60,685 nucleotides of DNA from positions 1-60,685 of the forward strand of contig DASQFD010000044.1 of NCBI GenBank assembly GCA_035633255.1, read 5' to 3'. Under the pieces are notes generated by a model. That model did no database searches and was not told the origin of the DNA. It saw only the letters and a list, made by a program, of their open reading frames with translations. The stretch is from DASQFD01 sp035633255 (lineage in GTDB: Bacteria; Actinomycetota; Actinomycetes; Actinomycetales; Dermatophilaceae). A program made the position numbers and the translations under genes. Positions 50,322 through 58,658 of the stretch are shown here, piece by piece; positions within the stretch are counted from its first letter, which is position 1, and the number at the start of each line of letters is the position of its first letter.

Positions 50322-51193
50322 GCACCACCGTCCTCGACCCCAGCACCCCGGGCACCCCGGGCGCCCCCGGCACCCCCGGCACCCCCAGCACCCCGGACGC
50401 CCGGGAGGCGACCACCCACCCCGGCCGCGGGCACACGGCATACCGGCGCATTCCTCTCGGCCGCATCGTCGGGGTGGAGCTGCGCAAGATGTTCGACACC
50501 CGCTCCGGCTTCTGGCTGATGGCGAGCATCGTCATCACGAGCGTGCTGGCGACGGCCGCGCTCATCGTCTTCGCGCCGGACGACGCGCTGACCTTCGAGA
50601 ACTTCGCCGCAGCGATCGGGGCGCCGATGACGGTGATCCTGCCGATGATCGGGATCCTCGCCGTGACGAGCGAGTGGAGCCAACGCAGCGGGCTGACCAC
50701 GTTCACCCTCGTGCCGCACCGCGGCCGGGTGCTGGGGGCGAAGCTGATCGGTGCGGTGGGTGTGGGGGTGGCCGCGATGTTCGTGGCGCTCGTCGTGGGC
50801 ACGCTCGGAACCCTCGTCGGCAGCCTGGTCACTGGTCGGGACCCGGTCTGGGACGCCACCGTGGCGCAGTTCGCGCTCATCGTGCTGGGCAGCGTCCTCG
50901 GCATGCTCTTCGGGTTCACGCTCGGCGTGGTACTCCGCAACTCGGCCGGTGCGATCGTCGCCTACTTCGTCTACACGCTCGTCCTGCCCCCCCTGCTCGG
51001 GCTGCTCGCGGCCAACCAGCAGTGGTTCGCCGACCTGCAGCCGTGGGTCGACTACAACCTCGCCCAGACCCCGCTCTTCCTGGGCGAGGTGTCGGGCGAG
51101 CAGTGGCAGCAGCTCGCGGTCGCCGGGACGCTGTGGCTCCTGCTGCCCCTCGCAGTCGGGCTGGGGATGGTGCGCCGCGCCGAGGTGAAGTGA
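50318..51193 (+). CDS. ABC transporter permease (ABC-2 type)
   Basis: A 291-residue membrane protein with six helices after a 50-residue cytoplasmic lead. The lead contains a Thr-Pro-Gly repeat (TPGTPGAPGTPGTPSTP) from slippage-prone DNA at 50340-50398. Helices include FWLMASIVITSVLATAALIV, MTVILPMIGILAVTSEWSQR and GSVLGMLFGFTLGVVLRNSA. SEWSQRSGLTTF is typical of ABC-2 permeases near the second helix. It pairs with the upstream ATPase. GC-rich direct and inverted repeats follow (51197-51260), likely a terminator facing the convergent gene. Confidence 0.88.
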   Translation: MSTTVLDPSTPGTPGAPGTPGTPSTPDAREATTHPGRGHTAYRRIPLGRIVGVELRKMFDTRSGFWLMASIVITSVLATAALIVFAPDDALTFENFAAAIGAPMTVILPMIGILAVTSEWSQRSGLTTFTLVPHRGRVLGAKLIGAVGVGVAAMFVALVVGTLGTLVGSLVTGRDPVWDATVAQFALIVLGSVLGMLFGFTLGVVLRNSAGAIVAYFVYTLVLPPLLGLLAANQQWFADLQPWVDYNLAQTPLFLGEVSGEQWQQLAVAGTLWLLLPLAVGLGMVRRAEVK

Positions 51194-51287
51194 CCGGGTG
51201 CCGACCCCGATCACCGCGGGTGCCGGCCCGATCACCGCGGGTGGTCGGGCCCGGCACCCGCGGCCGTCCCGCCGCTCGCCCGCCGGC

Positions 51288-52269
51288 TCACCCGACAAGG
51301 TTCGCGCCGCGGGCCTCCAGCGCCTCGCGGCGGTGCGCGTTGCCGGGGAGCGCGACGTAGGCGTCGCCGAACCGGGCGAGCAGGTCGTCGTCGAGCCGGC
51401 GCACCGCCCCGGGCGGGTAGCGGTAGCCCATGGCCGCGGTGACGGCGGCGCTGTCCACGTCGCGCAGCGTCGCGCCCAGCTCGTGCAGGGAGGCGACGCC
51501 CAGCTCGAGCAGCAGCCCCGCGATCCACTCGTAGTGCTCGGTGCGCGACCACCCGGCGCTCGAGTACCGCCCGGCGAGGAACGTCGCGAGCTCCTGCGCG
51601 CTGATCCGGGGGTCGAGCGCGTCGCCGTCGTCGACGCTGCTCTCGCCGAGGCCCGCCCGCAGGCGGTCACGGATCGCGCCGAACTCCCGGTCCGCGAGCT
51701 CGAGCAGCCCGGCCGCCAGGGTGAACCGCCGGTCGAGGTCGGGCACCTGCTCCGGTGGCACCGCCCCCTTGTAGCGGATGTCGTGCTCGAACTCCGCCCA
51801 CGCATGCTGCAGCACCGTGCGCAGCTGGACCGAGGCGCAGGACAGCGGTCGGTATGCCGTGGGGCCGCCTCGGGCGCGCGAGACGAGCAGGTGCCGGCTG
51901 GCGTAGCCGAAGCGGCCGGCGGCCGCCGTCTCCTCACCGAGGTCGCGGTCGTGGAGTATGGCGAACTGCTCGGAAGAGGAGGTCGGCGACCGCGTCGACG
52001 TCGCGCTGGACGTAGGTGATCACCCGGACACCGACCTGGTCGGTGACGTCGCGAAGCGGGTCGGCGGCGGAGTGCGAGGCCAGGACCCCGCGGGCCTTGA
52101 CCGCGAACGACGCGACGCTCTTGGTCCGTCCCGTGACGCTGAGGTAGGTGATGCCGGCGTCGTCGAGGATGCCGGTGACGAGCTCGACGAACTCGTCGGT
52201 CACCGGCAGCAGGCGGTCGCGCAGCGCCGTGTAGTCCGCGACGGCCCGATCGATGCGGCGCATGGACAC
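51288..52269 (-). pseudogene. RelA/SpoT-domain nucleotidyltransferase, frameshifted
   Basis: About 326 residues over two frames. The first frame (from GTG 52269 or ATG 52263) has ITYLSVTGRTKSVASFAVKA and DQVGVRVITYVQRDVDAVAD, the start of a (p)ppGpp-synthetase-type domain. Near 51973 one base must be removed to continue FEQFAILHDRDLGEETAAAG, RFGYASRHLLV and ASVQLRTVLQHAWAEFEHDI in the second frame, which then runs to the stop at 51288. The usual Glu of the ExQxRT motif is Ser here (ASVQLRT), so synthetase activity is doubtful even if the protein is intact. The cause may be an indel error or real loss. Confidence 0.7.
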
Positions 52270-52276
52270 GGGCCCC

Positions 52277-52282
52277 ACTGTG
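52277..52282 (-). promoter_or_regulatory. Candidate -10 of the RelA/SpoT-like gene
   Basis: On the minus strand CACAGT is followed by 7 bases and GTG (52269). This is the leaderless geometry seen for other genes in the window and favours GTG over ATG 52263. Confidence 0.35.
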
Positions 52283-52627
52283 CCACGCGGGGGTGCGCTT
52301 CCGCCGTTGACCCGGAGCAGGTCAGCTCGTGGGGGTGGGCGCTCACCGCTCCGCGCCCGGGCAGTCGCGACGTGCATGCGTGATCAATCCGCAGCCGGTA
52401 GTGCGGGTTCGCGCACGCCGAGCGGTCGGCATCACCGGCACACCCTCTGACTCGCGAGCGCGCTATTCGCGGCGAGTGCGGACTTCTCCGCATCACTGGC
52501 GCCTATGAGACGCATTTCAGTGCCCTGGCGCGGCTGGGCTCGCTGCCGTGTTGCCGTGCGTTCGTGCCCGCGGCGCGAGTGGTCTCACGAACCACGGGCG
52601 GGGCGAACCTGGCTCGCGCTGATGCGG
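52283..52627. other. 345-base stretch without a gene
   Basis: Between the RelA/SpoT-like gene and the end of the PIG-L gene. Short inverted repeats are present (for example GTGGT and ACCAC around 52579-52596). GC content is locally lower, with TGATCA near 52381. No ORF with actinobacterial third-position bias and no tRNA-like fold was seen. It may contain the promoter of the downstream minus-strand gene and a terminator for the PIG-L operon. Confidence 0.4.
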
Positions 52628-53439
52628 TCATGGGTCGGGCGCGTCCAGGGCGTCGAAGACGTCTCCGAGTACGACGCTTTCGGGACGCGGTGGCCACGCT
52701 TGCACGTGGAACTCTCGCTTCGCGTAGGGGGGGACCATTCAGTGTCCGTGCCCCGGGGGTCGAAGATCACGTCACGCTGGGTCGCGTGCTCTTTGAGTCC
52801 AGCCACGATGTACGTGGCCACGGGTCGCGTGTCGACGTCGACGTCGATGAGCTCGTCTGGTGTGCCGCGCAGGTGGTACAGCGCCGTGGGATCCCAGCGT
52901 TGACGACCGTGACGAGTGCGCCACTGCTGGTGCCGCTCGAAGAGCGACTCACGGATGGCGCAGTGCAGCAGGAGGCGCAGGCCTGCGCCGGGCGAGGCCC
53001 GGACGCGATGGAAGGCCCGGTCGGTGGCGGCGCCGATGGCGAGGTGGTCGGGATGCCCGGTGATGCCGTCGGGCCCGAACGTCACGACGACGTCGGGCCG
53101 CTCCTCCGCGAGGAAGGCGGCGACCTGGTCGACGAGCCGGTCGTGCGGGACCTCGGCCAGGTGCCCGTCGCGGTGGCCCAGCCAGTCGTGCCGATCCGGA
53201 ACGCGACCGACCACCCGCCAGGCGGCCTCATCCTCTCGCCTGCGTTGGGCCCCGAGCCCGTCGGGGGACAGCGACACACCGGCGGCCACCTTACCGCCAT
53301 CACCGTCGGTGGCGTGCCGGACCACCAGACGGAACCGCGGGTCGTGTCGGTGCAAGGCCACCGTGCCGTAGGTGGCGTAGCTCTCGTCGTCGGGGTGCGC
53401 CACGCAGATCCCCAACGTCCGCCCCGCATTCACGCTCAT
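52628..53439 (-). CDS. PIG-L family deacetylase, frameshift near the C-terminus
   Basis: About 270 residues. Zinc motifs: GICVAHPDDESYATYGTVAL near residue 10 and FGPDGITGHPDHLAIGAATD near 130. After GTDTEWSPP the given frame turns into unlikely sequence. One extra G in the run of seven at 52727-52733 restores YAKREFHVQAWPPRPESVVL and a natural end, DALDAPDP, with the stop at 52628. As given, the frame runs to about 52585. The ATG overlaps the response-regulator stop (ATGA), so it is the last gene of the two-component operon. The substrate is unknown. Confidence 0.75.
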
Positions 53440-54134
53440 CAGAGGTTGCCCCGCCCATCGTGCGCCGCCAGGAAGGCCAGAGCAGCCTTGACCCTGCGGT
53501 TGTCGGCCTCGACGGGCTCGAGGTCAAGGGCTCGGAAGGCCGACGCCACGTGGCCCTCGACGGTCTTCACGGCCAGGCGCAGTGATGCCGCGATGCCGGC
53601 GTTGGAACGGCCCTCGGCGAGCAGGTGCAGCACGTCGAGCTCGCGCTCGGTGAGGCGGTCCAGCACCGTCCCGCGCCGGCCGGCCGCGATCATCCTGGTG
53701 ATCACCTCGAGGTCCATCGCGATGCCGCCCTCGGAGACCCGGCGCAGCGAGCCGACGAGGGCGTCGACGTTGTCGACGCGGTCCTTGAGCAGGTAGCCGA
53801 TCCCTGCGTCGAAGGCGTCCAGCAGGGTGAACACCCACAACGCCTCGACGTAGGTGGACAGCACCAGGATGCCGAGCTCCGGGTGCCGTTGGTGCAGGTC
53901 CAGTGCGGCGCTGAGGCCCTCCGTGGTGTGGGTCGGCGGCAGTCGGATGTCGATGACCGCCAGGTCGGGGTGCTCGGCGACAACCGCCCCCATCAGGCGC
54001 GGCACGCTGTCGACGGAGCCGACCACGGCCACCCCGGCCGCCTCCAGCAGCAGTGCCAGCCCCTCCCGGAAGATCCCGGAGTCGTCGCAGACCACGACCC
54101 GCAGGGGCACCGGTGGCTCCTCGGGCTCGATCAC
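53439..54134 (-). CDS. LuxR-type (NarL) response regulator
   Basis: A 231-residue regulator. The receiver domain (about 10-130) begins RVVVCDDSGIFREGLALLLE with the acidic pair, has the phosphoacceptor Asp in HPDLAVIDIRLPPTHTTEGL and the conserved Lys in GYLLKDRVDNVDALV. The LuxR DNA-binding domain (about 160-225) is LTERELDVLHLLAEGRSNAG followed by LAVKTVEGHVASAFRALDL. GTG 54134 overlaps the kinase stop. The adjoining kinase lacks the usual His, so phosphorylation may come from another source. Confidence 0.92.
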   Translation of the reverse strand: MIEPEEPPVPLRVVVCDDSGIFREGLALLLEAAGVAVVGSVDSVPRLMGAVVAEHPDLAVIDIRLPPTHTTEGLSAALDLHQRHPELGILVLSTYVEALWVFTLLDAFDAGIGYLLKDRVDNVDALVGSLRRVSEGGIAMDLEVITRMIAAGRRGTVLDRLTERELDVLHLLAEGRSNAGIAASLRLAVKTVEGHVASAFRALDLEPVEADNRRVKAALAFLAAHDGRGNL

Positions 54135-55908
54135 GCCGCCTGCTCCCCCAGGGGCAGCCGCACGGTCAGTCGCGTCCCCTGACCGACGGGGCTGTGCAGC
54201 TGCATCGTCCCGCCCAGTCCCCGCACCCGGTCCTGCAACCCCATGAGGCCCGTTCCGGTCCTGGTGGTCGCGCCCCCGGGCCCGTCGTCTGTGACAGTGA
54301 GCTGAAGACGGTCCCGGCTGGCGCGAGCGGCGACGCGCACCTGGGCTTCCGAGGTGTGCTTGAGGGTGTTCGCCAACGCCTCGGCGACGACGAAGTAGGC
54401 CGTCGTCTCCACCGCCGCGGGGAGCCGCAGGCCGTCCCTCAGTGACTGGTCCAGGGAGAGCAGGACTCGCCCGCTGGGGCCCGCCAGGGTGGTGAGCCCG
54501 GCACCGAGCCCCCCTTGGCTCAGCATCGCCGGGTGGATGCCCTTGGCCAGGTTGCGCAGCTCCTCGAGCGCGGTCGACAGCTCCTCGCGAGCCTGCTCCA
54601 CGACGGGTTTGATCGCTGCGTCGCCCTCGGCGAGCGTGGCTCGGGACAGCGTGGCCAGGACCGCGAGCAGTCGCTGCTGCGCACCGTCGTTCAGGTCACG
54701 TTCGAGCTGTCTGCGCTGGGCCACACCTGCTTCGACGATGCGGTTTCGCGAGCTGTCGATCTCGGCCAGGTGGGCCTCCCGCTCGACGGCCAGCCGGGTG
54801 TTCTGCAGCAGCAGCGACGCAGCGGACACCGTGACCCGCAGGCGCGCGGGGTCCAGCTCCACGCACGCATCGGCAGACAGCTCGGCTACGGGTGTCGTTG
54901 CGTCAGCGAGCAGCGTCCGCACGACGCGACCCGGTTGGTCCGGCCCACCGACGAGTGTTCCGTCGGCGTCGAACCACTCCCCGTCGATGGCGAACCGCAC
55001 GGTGAGCGTCTCGTCGTCCAGCTCCCGGCGCAGAACGTCCTGTGCACGGCGAGTGGGTCCCCCGACGCCGCGAGCAGGCGTTCCACGACCAGGGACCGGC
55101 GAGCGGCTGCTCTGAGGGCAAGGACCAGCAGGGTCGCGGGAGCGGCGGCCGCGAGGACCGGGTACACCCACACCTCGACATCCGCTGTTCCCGGGCTGAT
55201 CCAGCCTGCCGAGACCAGGACGGGAGCCACGTCACGCACCAGCAGGCCCACTGCCAGCAGGATGCCGGATGCCGCGACGACCCGTACGGCCGCGCGCGCC
55301 GGGCCTCGAGCCCCCCGCCAGCGACGCCACTGCAGGACGCAGAACCACGTCATGAGGCACGCCAGGAGCACGAGGCCGCCTCGATTTACGTAGACCGTGA
55401 AGTCGGTTGCGGGGTACAGCGTCAGCCAGTCCTCGGTGTCGGCTCCCTCGTCCACCGGCTGCCACAGCGCGGAGCTGACGAGCGTCGGCACCAGCGCCCA
55501 CACCCACAACGCAGCGACGAGCCACCGCCCCGAAGCGGCCTCAACCCGGGGGCTCGGGTAGCTCAGCAGCACCGGGGCCAGCAAGGGGACCAGGCACCAG
55601 CCGAAGGTCCAGCCGATCTGGATCCAGTAGCCGCTCATGCCGGCCAGCAACGAGTTCTCCAGGTTGGTCACCCCTACGAAGAACCCTGCCAGCAGCACCA
55701 ACGTCGAGGTGCGCGTCATCTCCGGGTCCAACCGCAGGAGCACCCCGACCAGCGTCAGCATCACCTGCGCGGCCAAGGAGGGCACCGCCCACCACCCGTC
55801 AGCGGCAACCGCGACAGCCGTCATCGGTAACCCGATGAGACACACCGCCGCGAGGACGGCGTCACCGGCCCGCTGTTGCGGTGCCCTGAACACACGACGA
55901 GTGTCCAC
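54131..55908 (-). pseudogene. Membrane histidine-kinase-like protein, frameshifted, Asn at the His site
   Basis: About 590 residues over two frames. The N-terminal part (from GTG 55908) has seven or eight membrane helices (LAAVCLIGLPMTAVAVAADG, LVLLAGFFVGVTNLENSLLA, LVLLACLMTWFCVLQWRRW). A one-base shift near 55031-55048 is needed to pass from GDPLAVH to VLRRELDDETLTVRFAIDGE in the C-terminal frame. That frame holds a HisKA_3 helix, RQLERDLNDGAQQRLLAVLA, where the usual ERDLHDGAQQR His is Asn, and an ATPase domain with VTDDGPGGA and GTGLMGLQDRVRGLGG. It is a degenerate kinase or a sensor acting without autophosphorylation. Confidence 0.75.
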
Positions 55909-56000
55909 CCGGCCGGCGCCTGATGTCCCGGGGTAAACCCGCCTGCACGACGGGTGCCTGCCCGCTGGCCCCCGCACTTCCCACGGTCCACGCTCGACAG

Positions 56001-56210
56001 ATGACGACGCACCGCTTCCACCCGGTCACCCCACGCGTGACAACCTTCCCGCACCGCCAAGCCTTGGCCGCCGTCGTGGTGACCCTAGGCGTCATCGTCC
56101 TCATGCTCCTCGTCGGCGCCCTGGTCCGTGCCAGCACCAGCCCGCAGTGGTCAACCTCCACCCCGGGCCAGGATCGCCTCCCCACCCCGCGGCCTGGGCC
56201 CCCCGGTTGA
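56001..56210 (+). CDS. Small single-helix membrane protein
   Basis: A 69-residue protein with one membrane helix at about 19-43 (ALAAVVVTLGVIVLMLLVGA), a basic N-terminal side and a Pro/Ser-rich tail. It is divergent from the kinase-like gene. The ATG at 56001 has no strong ribosome binding site. No family recognised; it could be a real small membrane protein or a chance ORF, though the helix is convincing. Confidence 0.4.
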   Translation: MTTHRFHPVTPRVTTFPHRQALAAVVVTLGVIVLMLLVGALVRASTSPQWSTSTPGQDRLPTPRPGPPG

Positions 56211-56500
56211 GCAGCGGCCTGAGCAGCTCCTTCCGGTGGCACCCGCGCCCTCAGAGCGCCACGCGCAGGCTGAATCTCCGGTCAGGGTCCGCCCGGTCGT
56301 CGGCATGCAGCACTCGGGACGCTCTCCAGGGGGCTGCCGACCAGCTTCTTCGGTGTGGCTCACCAGCGGTATGCCGCCCGCCGGGCACCGTGACGAGGCG
56401 TGGCTCAAGAAGGGACTGCCCTGAGGCCGGGGCGCTGCTGGCCGCCGTGCGCCCGCGTGACATCGCCGGAAAGACCTGCCGCCGGATCGCGGCACCGGTC
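56211..56500. other. 290-base stretch without a clear gene
   Basis: Contains one octamer copy at 56369. ORFs here (for example up to 56424) lack the codon bias of the neighbours and do not resemble known proteins. It lies between the small plus-strand ORF and the end of the minus-strand membrane operon. Confidence 0.4.
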
Positions 56501-56890
56501 TCATCGAAGGAGTGCGTCCATCCACGGGGGACGTACCAGCGCGGCGGCAGCGAGCAGGACGTCGATGAGGACGCCGATCCACAGCTGTCGGTCCCAGAAG
56601 GTCATGAGCAGCACGAGCGACAGGCTGGCAGCCACGACGGTGATTCCCGACCAGCCCCCGGCCAGTCCCGGCACGCCCCACAGGGCAAGCGCGGAGGCGA
56701 GGAAGCCGAGCACCACCGCGGTGATCAGCGCGAGAGCGACGGGGCGGCGGGTGGACTGCGGGAGCAACCAGGACCGCGTGAGCGAGAAGGGGTACTTGGG
56801 ATCGGCGGGGTCCGGGACGAGATACAGCAGGTGCACCAAGCCGTGGGCGAGGAGCAAGAACCCGACAGCAATGCGGGCAAACAGTGTCAT
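56501..56890 (-). CDS. Small integral membrane protein (129 aa)
   Basis: A 129-residue protein with four likely helices: IAVGFLLLAHGLVHLLYLVP, LALITAVVLGFLASALALWG, GITVVAASLSLVLLMTFWD and LWIGVLIDVLLAAAALVRPP. The opening FARIAVGFLLLAHGLVHLLY resembles DoxX-like or DUF4345-type small membrane proteins, but I cannot place it. It is 21 bases after the SRPBCC gene and is last in a four-gene minus-strand operon. Confidence 0.7.
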   Translation of the reverse strand: MTLFARIAVGFLLLAHGLVHLLYLVPDPADPKYPFSLTRSWLLPQSTRRPVALALITAVVLGFLASALALWGVPGLAGGWSGITVVAASLSLVLLMTFWDRQLWIGVLIDVLLAAAALVRPPWMDALLR

Positions 56891-56911
56891 GGACGCTGAC
56901 TCCCGTCCCGT

Positions 56912-57358
56912 TCACTTCTCATTGTTGGTGCCCTCGAGGTGCAGCTTGAGGCCGGTCCAGATGGTTCGTTCCCGGCGGCGCCCGATCAGGCCGATCAGTG
57001 GGCCGGCGAAGCGGGCCGGCCCCGTCACCGTCACGACCCAGTCCCAGGAGAATCGCGTGCCGGCCGGTGTGGGGTCACACTGGACGTGGCCCTGCATGGT
57101 GGCGCCGCCCATGACGCTGGAGGAGTCGATGCGGTGCGGGCGCTCGAAGCTCGTGTACTCGATCGTGACCCGCAGCGGGGTGCCACGACTCATGACGGTG
57201 GCGTCGAACCGGGTGCCGGCCCCGACCGGTCCCGGGGTCACCTTGGTCGACTCGGTCATGGTGGGGTTGTAGCTCGGCTCGTTGCGTTGGTCGGCCACGA
57301 CGTCGAAGACGATCTCGACCGGGCGTGCGATCTCCAGGCTGCCCCGGACCCGGCTCAC
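56912..57358 (-). CDS. SRPBCC (START-like/polyketide cyclase) family protein
   Basis: A 148-residue hydrophobic-pocket protein. It starts RGSLEIARPVEIVFDVVADQ, then RNEPSYNPTMTESTKVTPGP, a beta-rich centre (DATVMSRGTPLRVTIEYTSF) and a C-terminal helix (RRRERTIWTGLKLHLEG), the pattern of Polyketide_cyc2 proteins. It may bind a lipid or aromatic ligand. It overlaps the upstream gene by 4 bases. Confidence 0.85.
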   Translation of the reverse strand: MSRVRGSLEIARPVEIVFDVVADQRNEPSYNPTMTESTKVTPGPVGAGTRFDATVMSRGTPLRVTIEYTSFERPHRIDSSSVMGGATMQGHVQCDPTPAGTRFSWDWVVTVTGPARFAGPLIGLIGRRRERTIWTGLKLHLEGTNNEK

Positions 57359-58098
57359 GAGGTGACCTCACGGTCCAAGTGGAGGAGCTTCCAGCCGACC
57401 AGCGCGAACCAGACCGGCAGGAGGATCCCGTAGAGCATGTAGCCCGGGCCGATCATCGGCCGCAGCGCCTCGGACACGATCCCTACCGCCCCGGCGACCA
57501 TCCCGATGGTGCCGACCACCGGTCCGAAGAAGGACGCTCTGCGCATCATTGAGGACAACAGCAGGATCGCGGCCGCGGTCAGGATCCCCGCCCACGAGAC
57601 CGCGTTGGTGGCTGCAATGAGGGCCTCGGCCGCACCGAAGAGCCCGGCCCGTTCGGTGTCGCCCCCGGCAGTTTGGTAGGTGTTGCTGAGCACGACCAGG
57701 CCGCCGTGCAGGGACTGGGGGCTGCTGCCCAGCGCCAGGGCGATCACCTCGGAGGCGATACCGAACAGGCCACCGATGGCCGCGATGCTCTTGTTCACAT
57801 CCTTCAACGCCACCGCCGCCGCGCTGAACACGACCAGGGCGGGTACCGCCAGCCCGACGAAGCACACCAGTTCGACCAGGTACACGACCTTATGCGAGGC
57901 GATGTACTCCAACAGTGCGGCTCCCCGGGTGGGCGGGAGCGGCGCGACTAGGACGAGCACCACCGCAACCAGCACGAGCAGCACGTACAGCAGCGCCGAC
58001 CAGCCGCCGGCCTTGAACAGCAGGCCCCACGTCGGGTCCGGACGCCGCGACCCAGCGGGCTCGATGATCCTGCTGGTTGGGGCCTCGCCGGCGGTCAC
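57355..58098 (-). CDS. DUF4386-like membrane protein
   Basis: A 247-residue membrane protein with six or seven helices, for example ALLYVLLVLVAVVLVLVAPL, LVCFVGLAVPALVVFSAAAV and GTIGMVAGAVGIVSEALRPM. The layout (cytosolic lead, GGLFGIASEVIALALGSSPQ, terminal PVWFALVGWKLLHL) resembles DUF4386 proteins. No function known. GTG 58098 overlaps the preceding stop (GTGA). Confidence 0.65.
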   Translation of the reverse strand: MTAGEAPTSRIIEPAGSRRPDPTWGLLFKAGGWSALLYVLLVLVAVVLVLVAPLPPTRGAALLEYIASHKVVYLVELVCFVGLAVPALVVFSAAAVALKDVNKSIAAIGGLFGIASEVIALALGSSPQSLHGGLVVLSNTYQTAGGDTERAGLFGAAEALIAATNAVSWAGILTAAAILLLSSMMRRASFFGPVVGTIGMVAGAVGIVSEALRPMIGPGYMLYGILLPVWFALVGWKLLHLDREVTS

Positions 58099-58658
58099 CG
58101 TGGTCGCCCGCTCGTGAGCTCAGCGTCGGCTCCGCCGTCGTCGACCGCAGAGCCCGTGTCGGCCCGGGGCGCCCCCCATTGAGCACCATGTCGTGGTGGC
58201 GCGAGCTCGTGCTGGTGTCGTCGCTCCGCGCGCAGCAGCAGGGTGAGCGCGCCGATCATCGGCACGGCATACAGCCACAGCCACCAGCCGAAGAACAGCA
58301 GGCCTACGTGGAAGGTCAGGAGCAGCACGAGACCGGCCTGCATACATCGTCCGCCGCACAGCACGAGGATGCCGGCGGTGGCCTCACCGGCGATCAGCAG
58401 CCCGATGAACACACCGGTGTTCGGAACCACCAGGGATGCCCAGGTGTCGCGGACGAACGCGAACTGGGACATTTCACCGAACTCGGCGAAGGAGTTCCAG
58501 TCGGTGACCAGGTAGGCGACGTTCACCATCGCCCCGAAGACGAGGAACAACACCCCCAGGGCGACCCGGGCGACGAGCCTGGCTCGCTCGCTCCTGCCCG
58601 CGCGCAGGGACGCGACCATCACGGTCGCGCCGAGGACGAGCCACATGGCCTTTTCCAC
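58095..58658 (-). CDS. Hypothetical membrane protein
   Basis: A 187-residue protein with four or five helices (WLVLGATVMVASLRAGRSER, ALGVLFLVFGAMVNVAYLVT, PNTGVFIGLLIAGEATAGIL, LVLLLTFHVGLLFFGWWLWL) and a hydrophilic 45-residue tail. GTG 58658 and ATG 58646 are both possible; upstream in-frame sequence looks non-coding. First gene of the four-gene minus-strand operon. Confidence 0.65.
   Translation of the reverse strand: MEKAMWLVLGATVMVASLRAGRSERARLVARVALGVLFLVFGAMVNVAYLVTDWNSFAEFGEMSQFAFVRDTWASLVVPNTGVFIGLLIAGEATAGILVLCGGRCMQAGLVLLLTFHVGLLFFGWWLWLYAVPMIGALTLLLRAERRHQHELAPPRHGAQWGAPRADTGSAVDDGGADAELTSGRPR

Larger units (their letters stand above)
227..58272. repeat. Dispersed octamer GTATGCCG / CGGCATAC (about 37 copies)
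   Basis: Exact copies found by eye begin at 227, 1509, 3065, 4246, 4520, 7230, about 7412, 8234, 9533, 10710, 12141, 15195, 16308, 19331, 21514, 22073, 23257, 23271, 28891, 29072, 33051, 36590, 36861, 37599, 38065, 38092, 40096, 43441, 44588, 44828, 45621, 46974, 48970, 50436, 51852, 56369 and 58265. At 73% GC about 2 would be expected on both strands. Copies lie inside genes in different frames (Tyr-Ala, Ala-Tyr, Gly-Met-Pro) and in intergenic DNA. None were seen in the IS21 part, nor between 23.3 and 28.9 kb. The function is unknown. Confidence 0.8.
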
